From Rhynochetos jubatus (Eukaryota > Chordata > Aves > Eurypygiformes > Rhynochetidae), in NCBI GenBank assembly GCA_027574665.1, contig CM050648.1, positions 46,043,200 to 46,107,199 on the forward strand: a stretch of DNA of 64,000 bases, in the 5' to 3' direction. The notes under the pieces are model-generated. The model did no database searches, was not told the origin of the DNA, and saw nothing but the letters and a program-made list of their open reading frames with translations. A program made the translations under genes and the position numbers. Below, one piece after another: positions 47,450-58,050 of the stretch (the stretch's first letter is position 1; each line of letters begins with the position of its first letter).

Positions 47450-48865
47450 GGCCCCTGTAACAAGTGAGACAGTCTGGAGCAAGGTAGACAACCTCGGTGG
47501 AGGAGGATCTAGTCAGGGGATGTTTAAACAGACCAGCATAACCAGGTCCACAGGACCTCATGGGGAATGTACCCACAAGTGCTGAGGGAGCTGGCTGATG
47601 TCAATGTGAGGCCACTTGATTGCTTTTAAAGCTTGTGGCAATCAGGGGAGGTTCTTGAGGGCTGTGAGAAAGCCACTGCGGCTTCTATTTCCAAGAAGAG
47701 CAAGAAGAATCCAGTGAACTAAAACCTCACCTCAGTCTCTGGAAAGGAGCGAATCCTCCTGGATTTTCTACGCATATTAAGAACAAAAAGGTGATTGGGA
47801 GCAGTCAGCATGGAAAATCATGCTTGACTACCTCTTTGTCTTCCACAATGAAATGGCTAAGTCACAGGACAAGAGAGCGGGGTGAGTGTTCTTTATTCTG
47901 ACTTCAGCAAAGCTTTCAACACTGTGTCCCATAATATCCTCATTGGCAAACTAGTAAGTACAGGCTGGGTAAGTGGACAGTGAGGTGGACTGAAAACTGG
48001 CTGAAGAGATTAGCTGAAAAACTTGTGATCAGTGGCACTGAGTCCAGCTGGAGGCCGGTCACTAGTGGTGTACTACCAGGCTTGATACTGGGGCCAGTAC
48101 AGTTAAACATGCTCATTAATGGCCTGGATGAGGGGACAGAGTGCACCCTCAGCAAGTTTTCAGCTGATATAAAAGAGGGGAGTGTGGGTGATACACCAGA
48201 CAGCTGTGCTGCCATTCAGGGGCACCTCAACTAGCTGGAGAAACAGGCTGACAGGAACCTAATGAAGTGCAACAAAGGGAAATGTAAAGTCCTGACCCTG
48301 AAAAGGAATAAGCCCATGTACCAGTACAGGCTGGGTGCTGACCAGCAATACGCCTTTTCAGCAAAGAGCTGCACTGGGTAGCGTGTTGGAGCAGGTCAAG
48401 GGAGGTGATCCTTCCCCTCTGCTCAGCGCTGGTGACACATCTGGAGTGCTGGGTCCAGCAAAGGGCCACAAAAATGATGAAGGGACTGGACCAAGTGTCA
48501 CATGGGGAGAGGCTGAAAGAGCTGGGACTGTTCAGCCTGGAGAAGAGAAGGCTCAGGGGGCTTTGTAGGTGTGTACAAATACCTGATGCAAAGGAGCAAA
48601 GAAGATGGAGCCAGACCCTTTTCAGGGAAAGGATAGCGAAAGGAAGGAAATGGGCACAAATTAAAATACAGGAAAGCATTTAAACAGCAGGAAAAAAATT
48701 TCTCTGTGAGGGTTATCAAACACTGTGACAGGCTGCCCAGAGAGGCTGTGGAGTCTTTGTCCTCGAAGATATTCAAACCTGAACTGGACACAACCCTGAG
48801 AGACCTGCTCTAGCTGATCCTGCTCTCTCCAGAGGTCCCTGCCAACCTCAGGGATTCTGTGATGT
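47450..48865 (+). mobile_element. CR1 LINE, 5'-truncated, with much of the reverse transcriptase
   Basis: About 1.4 kb. In order it shows the RT motif FSKAFNTVSHNILIGKL (near 47905), WRPVTSGV then LILGPVQLNMLINGLD (48050-48130), TLSKFSADIKEG (FADD region degraded), [15 protein letters not shown] and [18 protein letters not shown] (48460-48560). It ends with the CR1 tail caacctcagggattctgtga (about 48840-48862). A roughly 75-base deletion against the usual CR1 sequence lies near 48347. Stops and frameshifts make it dead; the endonuclease part is missing. The subfamily differs from the other copies in its 3' tail. Antisense to DTNA. Confidence 0.93.
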
Positions 48866-50984
48866 TCTTGTCTAGTCATGAACTTATCCTGGAAAACCTC
48901 TTACTGGACAGGAATCACTGTTGCCCCACTGATTTTCTTCTCTAAAGCCATTGCTCAAGTAAGCTGCACTCCAAGTCTCTTGTCTGACTCACGCAATAAA
49001 CAAAAAACCACAGAGCCTGCCCCGAGGACCCTTGAATGCTTGGGACAGGGTCCTCCACATCCTCAAGAGGTTTTGTGTGAGGTGTATGGAGGGCCTCCAT
49101 GGCACTCTGTGTACTCACACATTCCCTCAAGCTTTCCTTTGACTGTCAAGGGGTCTCAGAGGGAGGGAATGGTTTCATTTAGTCCCCTGACAGCTGCATG
49201 CATTCCTCCTACACCTTACCTCTTTGCCTGTGCTCTGATGGACACCCAGAGTGAGCAGGAGTGCGCGGATAAGGAACTAACATCCAGACCAGCCAACAAA
49301 ACATCCTTCTTCCGAACTACTGTGCACACGGAGGAAGGCAGCTGCGTTCAGACTCACTGAATTCAGGCGGACCACCTGCCCGTGTGGTACACGCCACAAG
49401 GGACACGCTGGACGTTGTGCAAAACGGCACGTGGGATCAGCCTGCACCGGCGATACCCCACGCAGCAGGAGCCGGGCTCTCCGTCCAGCTGCAGACCGCT
49501 GCCCACTGCCTGCACCCGAGGCATTCTGAGCAGCTGCCAAACCTGGCTGCTGGGTGCCTGGAATCTGCAGGACGTGCTGTGTAGAACCGAGGCCCTGAAC
49601 TTCTTGGGGAAAAGTTTTAAAGGTTCTCCTGTCCACATACCTGGGCTTGCAACCTTGTGTCCTCACCTGCTGTTCTGTCCAGAAGGAAAAATGAGTTATT
49701 CTAAAACCTTCTGAGACTTGGATTGCTACAGCACATTAAACTAATGTGGCCTGTTGGAAGCGTCTGTCAACTTGGCCAAGTGCTACTAATGAGGAATAAC
49801 CATTAGGTACCTGCCAAATCTGCCAAGGTGTAAGAGTACGTAAAGTTCTCCAGTAAAATTCTTCTCTTTAACATTAATTTAATTTACAATAAAAGTTCCT
49901 TCTCCCCCTGCTGTCATTTTCTGTCTATTTTGTCTCACCTATATGTAAGTGAAGCCTGAAGAGCTCTCTGTGGGCGGCAGAAAGGCCATCAGTCTCCCCA
50001 AGGAGCAGCACTAATGACAGCCGATACTGCCAAAGGGAAAGGTGGGCGATGCACCCTGCAGTGCTAGGCCGGGAAACTGTTGTCATCTACTTGTCACCCA
50101 GATGCTGGGAAAGTGTTTCCTTTTTTAAACACGCTTTGAAATAATTTGAAATGCTGAATGAAGTATAACCCATATAAAATAAAATAATTTAAAAAATTTA
50201 ACTCTAAGCTTCTTAATATTTTGATGACAACCAGGAGACACCACTCAATTAAAACTTTGCCAAACAGTCACGTAGCTTAAATCCATTGATTATACATAAT
50301 TTTCCTGTTTTAAGATTTAGACATCATTAAGGAATTAAAGACGGATGTGTAAATAGCAGACCTGTTGCTACATGTATTCCACAGCCAGAAACTTTATTAC
50401 CCTCCCCCCTGCCTACGGACGATGGCATCCCTAGATTATTCATCTCTATTATTCTTGCTATCTGACCATAATTCTATTTTAATGAGAAAGGCTTTATTTG
50501 AGGCATTGCATGATCAGGCCTCAATCTGACTAAACAGTTCCTTCAAATGGGTTTTGCAAGCGTCAGCTTTAAATTAGCCAAAGAATTCAGGGGGACGTGA
50601 AGTAACAGAACGTGGTCAGTCAATACGTCTATGACACACAACAGCTTTCATATTTCTCTATAAAGTAAGGTTAAACTACCTTACATCTGAGTTCATATTT
50701 CAATCAGTAAAATTACAGTCTTTCAAGTTTTTAATTAAATATAATGCTTCTGTACAGTACTACAGCCAACAGTGCATTAGGAGAAAGCTCCTGCCCCCCG
50801 AAAAGGTGGCCAAAAAAGCCTCCAAGGCCAGGTGATGCTGCATCTGGAGCTGGTTTTCAAGGTACCGTCTCTGCTGTAAATCTGATGACACAAACTGAAT
50901 GACAGAGACTTTCAAACCAACGTTTCCAGGGGAAGAAAAAGCGACATTCCAGCCCTCCTCTTTAGCAGATTAAACTAGAAGTTG

Positions 50985-51370
50985 GGAAACGACGGAAGGT
51001 ATAAGAAAACCATGATTTCCGAGCCTGGCACAACGCAGGCTGCGTGCAGGAAGCCCAGACAAAGCCGCTCCCAGGGAGCCGGCGGGACGCGGTGCACCAG
51101 CCCCCCGGCACCCGCGGCCCTGGCCACAGGATGGCACTCCTGGGCGCGTTTTACTAACCGCAGCGCACACCCGCTACAGCATCTTCACTCGCTGCTGGCA
51201 CCGTGTCAAGCGAGCTAACTCCGACCGAAGGCTGTGCAAGGAAACGGCCCTGCCTGTGTGTTCAGCCGGATGAAGACCCTGTGCTCGGAGACGTGGTGTG
51301 GATGTCCTTACAGGCGAGTACATGTGAGAGGCAAACAGGGGCGCAGCCGTGGGGGGAAAGGGCAGAATGT
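50985..51370. promoter_or_regulatory. CpG-island-like patch, possible alternative promoter
   Basis: About 30 CpG in 390 bp by eye, with high GC (for example gagccggcgggacgcggtg, cacccgcggcc, gggcgcg, aaccgcagcgcac), in otherwise AT-rich intron. Observed/expected CpG looks near 0.9. No TATA or initiator can be claimed. DTNA is known in mammals to have several promoters, so this is a reasonable place to look for a bird first exon. It ends only about 50 bp before the left arm of the inverted duplication. Confidence 0.4.
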
Positions 51371-51417
51371 CTTCATGCTGAATGTCCTTATTACAGTGAC
51401 AAAATCTCCTCCAGAAG

Positions 51418-51618
51418 GATGATTCTTCAAATGCCAAGGCTGACTAATACTGCATCTTTCTCTCTTAAATGATTTCAGTTTTTTTCCTTTGATGCAACCG
51501 CTGGCAGCTCCCTCTATCCCCCCCTAAAAACCTCCCCGTCCACAAGAGGAACACAGCTCGCTGTGACTGCGTTACCAGCAAAAAGCAAGTGTAAAGTGAA
51601 TGTTAACAAATTGGGTTA
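51418..51618 (+). repeat. left arm of an inverted duplication
   Basis: 201 bp that reappears, reverse-complemented, at 53631-53844. Shared landmarks in order are ttcttcaaatgccaaggctg, aatactgcatctttctctct, cacaagaggaacacagctcg, ccagcaaaaagcaagtgtaa and aacaaattgggtta. Only about five substitutions are seen outside the C-rich tract at 51516-51535. The sequence beyond both ends is different, so the duplication is sharply bounded. Confidence 0.93.
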
Positions 51619-52890
51619 TTTATATTTTTCATTAATTTTGAAGTAGTATGTGTTACCAGCTCTAAGGATACAGAGTACCATCCCCAACCTCAGATTAATT
51701 GCTGTTTTCTGTAAAAAATAGCTTGTGATGACAAGGAAATACGTGATTTAACAGTTCTTAAGAACAATTTCTTCCCTCATGGCTACAGAAAACAAGCTGA
51801 GATTACATTCTCAACCTTTAAGGTTCACTCATATCGCAAAGGTCAGTGAAGAAGAATGAGCACCTATTGTGTATTTAGGTCTGCTTAAAGACAAAAACCT
51901 CTCCTTGGCCCATCTCCTGTTTTTCAGAGTTTGACACACGGTTATTTTGCCTTCTATAACTTATTTTTTCTACTCATTAAGGGTTGGCAAGACTGTAAAC
52001 AGCAACACAAAGTGCAGAACACTAATGAAACATGACTTGTGTATTGCCCGGAATATAAAAAATGTAATATTTTATGTATATGAATACCTTAAGGTGATCC
52101 TTATTCCATTAATATAAATAATTTCTTATGTAATGTAGACTGAAACTGGCTTATAACATTTCCATCTATTAAAAATAATTAGAGAAATACTTAAGCTGAA
52201 CTTCATGCTTGGGTAAACTGCCTGACACCAGAATTGCATTTTTTACCCCCAGAACAGATGTACTAAAGAGTGATGGCATGTGCTTCTCTCTTTTATGAAG
52301 AGTTTGAGTCAATCCAGAGGGTTTCTGGGACAAAATCCCAGTATCAGCCTCAGCCGTTGAGAGTGAGAGCATTGCAATGAAGCAGGACATTCATGTGACA
52401 CGCAGGAATTGGGTGAAAAAGCATTTTATGCTCGTAAGGACAGTTCAAACTCAAATCTTACTAACCTTTTGCTGAGGTTGGTACTGCAGATGCTAATTAC
52501 TGTGACACGTTCAAGCTTTCATAGTTATTTAAACACCCATTACATTTGAAAACAAAAGGATGTATTTGCCCAAAAATCTTTTGGGATCCAAGCTATAATC
52601 AGGTTTGAGATAGGGAGAGATGGATCCTGCTACCTGGAAGATTCATTTTTATTGGTATCAACTTAATTTGAATAGACAATATCTCATTCAGAGAAATTGT
52701 AGAGAATATTTGAGTAACTCTGGCTTTGTGTTCACTCCATCTTTCCACATTTGCCCTCCTGCCATTACTCATATTCAAAGCAATGTCTTCTGCAAGAGCT
52801 GCTCAGTGCTCCCGTTCCCCAGGAGGTTTGCTCAGTAACCAGGACACCCCTAACAGGAGGCAACCGCAGGGGCTCCCATTGCATCAGTAT

Positions 52891-53630
52891 CATAGAATCA
52901 CAGGATGGTTTGGGTTGGAAGGGACCTTACAGACTATCAAGTTCCAACCCCCCTGCCATGGGCAGGGACACCCTCTACTAGACCAGGTTGCTCAATGCCC
53001 CATCCAGCCTGGCCTTGAACACTGCCAGGGATGGGGCACCCACAGCTTCTCTGGGCAACCTGTGCCAGTGCCTCACCACCCTCTCCGGGAAGAACTTCTT
53101 CCCGATATCCAATCTAAATCTCCCCACTTTCAGTTTAAACCTGTTACCCCTTGTCCTGTCACTACAGGCCCTTGGAAAAAGTCCCCCCCAGCTTCCTTGT
53201 AGGCCCCTTCAGGCACTGGAAGGTGCTATAAGGTCTCCCCAGAGCCTTCTCTTCTCCAGGCTGAATAAGCCCAACTCTCTCAGCCTGTCCCCATAGCAGA
53301 GGGGCTCCAGTCCTCTGAGCATCTTCGTGACCTCCTCTGGACTCACTCCAACTGGTCAATATCCTTCTTATGTTGGGGGCCCCAGAGCTGGATGCAGCAC
53401 TCCAGGTGGGGTCTCACAAGAGCAGAGTAGAGGGGGAGAATCCCCTCCCTCGCCCTGCTGGCCATGATTCTCCTTGATACAGCCCAGGACACGGTTGGCT
53501 TTCTGGGCTGCCAGCGCACACTGCCGGCTCATGTTCAGCTTCTCATCCACCAGTACCCCCAAGTCCTTCTCTTCAGGGCTGCTCTTGATCCATTCTCCAC
53601 CCCATCTGCATTTGTGTTTGGGCTTGCAGT
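52891..53630 (-). mobile_element. CR1 LINE, 5'-truncated, in sense orientation to DTNA
   Basis: About 740 bp. The 3' end lies at 52891 (catagaatcacaggatggtt on plus). Read on minus it encodes [20 protein letters not shown], then [20 protein letters not shown], and on to the ORF2 tail, with frameshifts. It is close to the CR1 consensus as remembered, hence among the younger copies. Its 5' edge abuts the right arm of the inverted duplication at about 53631, where CR1-type sequence ([11 protein letters not shown]) gives way to copied local DNA. No target duplication seen. Confidence 0.93.
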
Positions 53631-53844
53631 AACCCAATTTGTTAACATTCACATTCACTTTACACTTGCTTTTTGCTGGTAACGCAGCCACAGCGAGCTG
53701 TGTTCCTCTTGTGGATGGGGGGGTGGGGGGTGGGTTTAGGGGGCATAGAGGGAGCTGCCAGTGGTTGTATCAAAGGAAAAAAACTGAAATCATTTAAGAG
53801 AGAAAGATGCAGTATTAGTCAGCCTTGGCATTTGAAGAAACATC
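53631..53844 (-). repeat. right arm of the inverted duplication, fused to the CR1 5' end
   Basis: 214 bp, the reverse complement of 51418-51618. It is 13 bp longer: an extra GTGAAT unit (tgaatgtgaatgtt against tgaatgtt) and an expanded G/C tract (53717-53743). It runs straight into the CR1 copy at 52891-53630 with no gap. The outer edge is at about 53844, where unrelated intron resumes. Confidence 0.93.
53717..53743 (+). other. G-quadruplex-type G tract
   Basis: Four runs of 3-7 G within 27 bases (ggggggg-t-gggggg-t-ggg-tttaggggg). The matching place in the other arm has only three moderate C runs, so the tract expanded or eroded after duplication. Confidence 0.8.
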
Positions 53845-54324
53845 ACACCCTAAAACTTGACATCTCTTAAGGAAACAGGTATGACGAACAGGTCAAGAAA
53901 ACGAGAAAAGCTGCAGTTGACACAAACATAGCTCAACAATCAGCAGCAATGAGAAAGGAAACAAGACTGCAGAATGTGGACTGACAGATAAATGAGTTTT
54001 AGGTGAAGTCCCACACACCCATCTTTCCTCCTCTGTGTGACAGAAGCTCTTTAATGATGTTGTCAGGGCCCCTAGATAGATTAAGAGTCTTGATGTACAT
54101 GGTCACTTATCTGTCATCCTTTATTTTGCACATGCAATCCTTAAAGACATCCTGCAAATCCAAGACAAAATAAGAATTTCAAGGCAAAATACAGATGAAC
54201 GAAATGTGGAAAATTAAACTTGGGAAAGAACAGCACATACTACAAGAGATGTAGTACGATACTAGTGTTGGCTTCACTTATCAGAAATTGAGTCCAAGCC
54301 CCTCAAACAATACACACAGAGAGA

Positions 54325-54359
54325 CTCCCTCCCTCCCTCCCTCCCTCCTTCCTTCCTTC
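54325..54359 (+). repeat. (CCCT)n/(CCTT)n microsatellite
   Basis: About five CTCC units followed by three CTTC units, a pure pyrimidine tract on the plus strand. Confidence 0.95.
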
Positions 54360-56219
54360 GTGCCATAGCAGTGTCAGTGAGGTCATGAGAGTTACTTTCA
54401 ATTTACTTTCTGTCAGGAGGGGAGACATGCGTCTATCTATCCATCCACATGGACCAAAGGAAAGGCTGAGCACAGACCGAACTTCTCCTGGAATTAGCCC
54501 AGGCTTTGCACAGTAAAGGGCCAAAGACTGTTTGCAAATACCCTGCTAGAAATCCATTGTGGCCAACAACAATATCACAGATGTAACTCAGTCTGAATTC
54601 AGCTTAGCAGTGCCTTAATTCAACGTAAGGAAAACTGCCGCTGTATATGATAACCATTGTCACCGGGAAGCTGAATGTTCATTGTGTAGAGTCCCAGAAC
54701 TATATTGATAACACTGAGGATGTTATATTGCGCGGTCTCTTCACACTTACAAAAGCAGGAAATTATTTTTACGGCCAACATCTTCTGCTCTCACAATTTG
54801 CCCTAGCATACCAGATACATGCTCTATGCAATCGTCCACTAAAACCTACAGAAATTAATCCTCTGGTAAAATATGGGTAACAGTTAAACTGAAGTTTCTT
54901 TTTGAATATTCTACATGTTACAAAGTTGTTCCACGTTGTCAAAGGTACAGAGACTGACTGCTGATGTAACTCTGAAAACAAATTAACATGGAAAAGAACC
55001 ACTCTTTGGGAATTACAGGAGAGAATTATAGTCAAAATGATGTCAGGCCGCACACTCTGACTGTCCTTCTGTGGACTATTTGCTGTCTTCACCTGGAAGA
55101 AGCCCACAGTTGCTGGGAACACGGACAGCCAGCATCCTTGCTGGGTCCACAGCAGTTTCATTTGCAAAAGTTACTGGAGACAGACACTGAAAGGAAACAA
55201 GGAAAGGCTAGAGACGGTTGGGACTCTCTGGGAGGCTGCAGTAGAGATCACTGCTTAGGCAGGAAGATGGTGCAGACTGTGCAGTTAAAGTGGAGGATAA
55301 GAGGAGAGAGCAGCCAAGAGAACGAGGGTTGCAGAGAAGCCAGAGACGAAGCAAATGCCACAGATAATGACATGAAGCTGAAGACGGAACGGGGAAAGGA
55401 TGAACAAACACGGTTACAGTTTGAGGGGAAACGCCAAAGGATGAAAGAAGAAAAAGCTCTCACGTGAAGAAGCAGCATCCCTCAGAACATACGCTGATCC
55501 TGTGACCACTAAGGTATCTGTTTACATGAGACTGGATGTCTGCATGCATTTTGCAATTTGTAGACTGTCTAGATGAGTACTAAGCTAATACTGATTTATT
55601 TGATTTTGAAGTGTTCATTAGGAGGAACAATGTGGAATAAGATGCACCAACTCTCTAGTTTGGGGTAACTAACCCAAAGCCTGCCAGACAAAGGTGACTG
55701 ACGCCTGTTACCAGTGGCAGATGTTCAGAGACATCAGTGAGGAACTGAACAGACTGTCCAACCTTAAACCTGCACCAGAAAAGCCATCAGAAATAGCACA
55801 GTTTCAGCAGAGTTCAGGAAGTCAGTAAGAAGAGATTTTCAGCTATGATCCAATTACAAAAGCTGTCTGCATCAAGGCAGAGCTGAGCCACCTGGGTAGC
55901 AGAGGGCAGCGGGTAGGTATACTTGGGACGTGGCCTACTCTACGTGCCTGTCAGCTTCTGACTCAAAGGAAGCCAATTCAGTCACTTTCCTCTGTAAAGG
56001 GCAAAATAATATTAGCTGACAAACTTCTGCAACTAGTTTTTTAACAGGAGCCACCTGGGATCATGGGTATGTTTGGAAAATCAATCTCTAAGCAAATGAA
56101 AATTGAGAGTTTAAGACATATAGCCTTGTTTGGTTCACTCTTTTGGACATTAAAATGAATTCCAACGTCCACTGATAGATCTTGTATCAATCTTGTACTA
56201 GACAGACTTGCAGTGGTAG

Positions 56220-56280
56220 CCTTTAAGGGAACTGGATTTGTCTTTAAGGACCCTTCCAACCCAAATTCTGTGATTCTATG
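56220..56280 (+). mobile_element. CR1 LINE 3'-end fragment
   Basis: Ends in the CR1 terminus cccttccaacccaaattctg then tgattctatg at 56280, preceded by a diverged gaactggatttgtctttaag. Only about 60 bp can be assigned. Antisense to DTNA. Confidence 0.85.
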
Positions 56281-58016
56281 GACTACTTAGGGAGACCTGA
56301 GATACCCCAACCCTTTTGCATAATATTCCACTTTGTGCTAACATCGAAGAAAAGGCTAAACAGTAGTCCCTCAATGAACATGCAAAATATACAGGTTATA
56401 TGTCAGCTCTCTAATAGCTATTATGATCTGTTAAGCATATTAATAAACTTTTATAGTTAAAAGGAAAACCTGAACCCATTTTTCAGGATATTGTGCTGTG
56501 AGTGAGCACTCATAGACTAAAACCCTTAGGAAGGATTTGTCTGCAGGGAATATGCTAAATCAAGCCCTTTTGAACTTTAGATTAAATAATTGATGCATAA
56601 TGCAGAATGTATAATATATGCATCCTTTCCCCATAGTTGCCTGGAAACCCATATGGAATGGTACTAGCAGTTCCAGGAGCATTTAGTGTCTAAGTCGCTG
56701 GTAAAGACAAAGGAACAAAAAAGTTTTAAAAATCATCAACTCATCTTTCTTTTCATTATTCAAGTTCTGCAGGATACCAGAATTAGTAACTCACACAATG
56801 GTATCATGACTCTTGTACTATAGAGTGCTTTTTCTTTTTATAAAGCTGTATCTCTTGGAGCCATGTGAATAATATCGTTCACTATAAGTGAACTGTAAGA
56901 TTCAGCTTCTGTTAAAATAGAAAACAAAGAACACAACTCATATTTCCAGACTCTATGTAATAATAATAAGCAAGAATATCCAAGACGGTCTTAAGAGAAT
57001 GAAAATAAGAACTCAAAATGGTGGGGGTTTTCCAAATTATAGGATTTTTTAAGCAAATCTCATAGAAAACGGATCACTGAGGGTTTAGGAGAATATGAGA
57101 ATGCCATGATCACATATTCAAGAGGCAGATTGTTTTCCTAGGAAATAACGTTTCAAATTGCAGCCAAGCAGACCTTTTGCACTTCTCAAGGAGGCAACAT
57201 TGCTTGTCATTCAGTTTGATTGCTCTGTGACCCAGCTTGAATCTATCTTGCACTTTATTGCTTCCAAGATGGAATGAAAAACATGATAAAAAGCAACAGT
57301 GAGAACAGAGCACTAACCATGGAAACCTACAGTGATGAAGGACCGAGTTATTTAATCTAAACAATTCTGTAAGCATGATAATTCGGTGGTTGTCTTTCTG
57401 ATGGTCATCCTGAGAAAACCAGAACAAGGGGCAAGCAGAGAATTGCGCAGGCTACGCATTCCTTGACAAGTAAAAGGCAGGATATTGAGAATGAATGCCT
57501 CCTGCCACTGCAGGAATCTTCATGGGATTCTTACACACTGCGGATACCACCATCAAGCATTTCGTGTGCACTCCACTTCACTTTAGAGAAAACAAGTATT
57601 TGCTGAGTCCAAGAAATAATGGTGTTATACTACGGCAGCAAGAAGTCTCGTTTAAGTGAAGAGAAGCAGTTGCCTGTTCCCAAATCAATTAACAAAGATT
57701 TTATGGTGAAGTATCAACAGAACAGACTGAAACACTTCTGAATATCCTCTAGCTTTGTATTTAGGGAATCTTTTTTGGGTATAAGATCAGCACGTATTTC
57801 ATCATGCAGATGAGAAAGTTGAACCTGGATCTCCTGTTGACTTCCTCAGCTACTGGATAACACAGAGGTCACAGCACCATTTCCAGTGTGGAATCAAGAC
57901 TTTCATATCCTTTCCTTTTACTACAATTCCCAGATACTGTGACTTTTCATTCTGTGATGAATGGTACGTTGAATGGGATGGGATAAAATGGTATTTTAAG
58001 TGTCAGCCCAGTACAG

Positions 58017-58050
58017 CAAAAAAAACAAAACAAAACAAAAAAAAAAAACT
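58017..58050 (+). repeat. A-rich low-complexity tract
   Basis: AAAACAAAAC-type units followed by a run of nine to ten A. No element body attached. Confidence 0.85.

Noticed and set aside
48227-48679. 150-codon minus-strand frame
   Set aside because: Reverse strand of the CR1 copy at 47450-48865.
49277-49714. Overlapping frames of 110-129 codons on both strands in a GC-rich stretch
   Set aside because: No domain or splice support; composition explains them.
52726-53296. Two plus-strand frames of 102-158 codons
   Set aside because: Antisense to the CR1 copy at 52891-53630; the wording recurs as the complement of CR1 at other sites.
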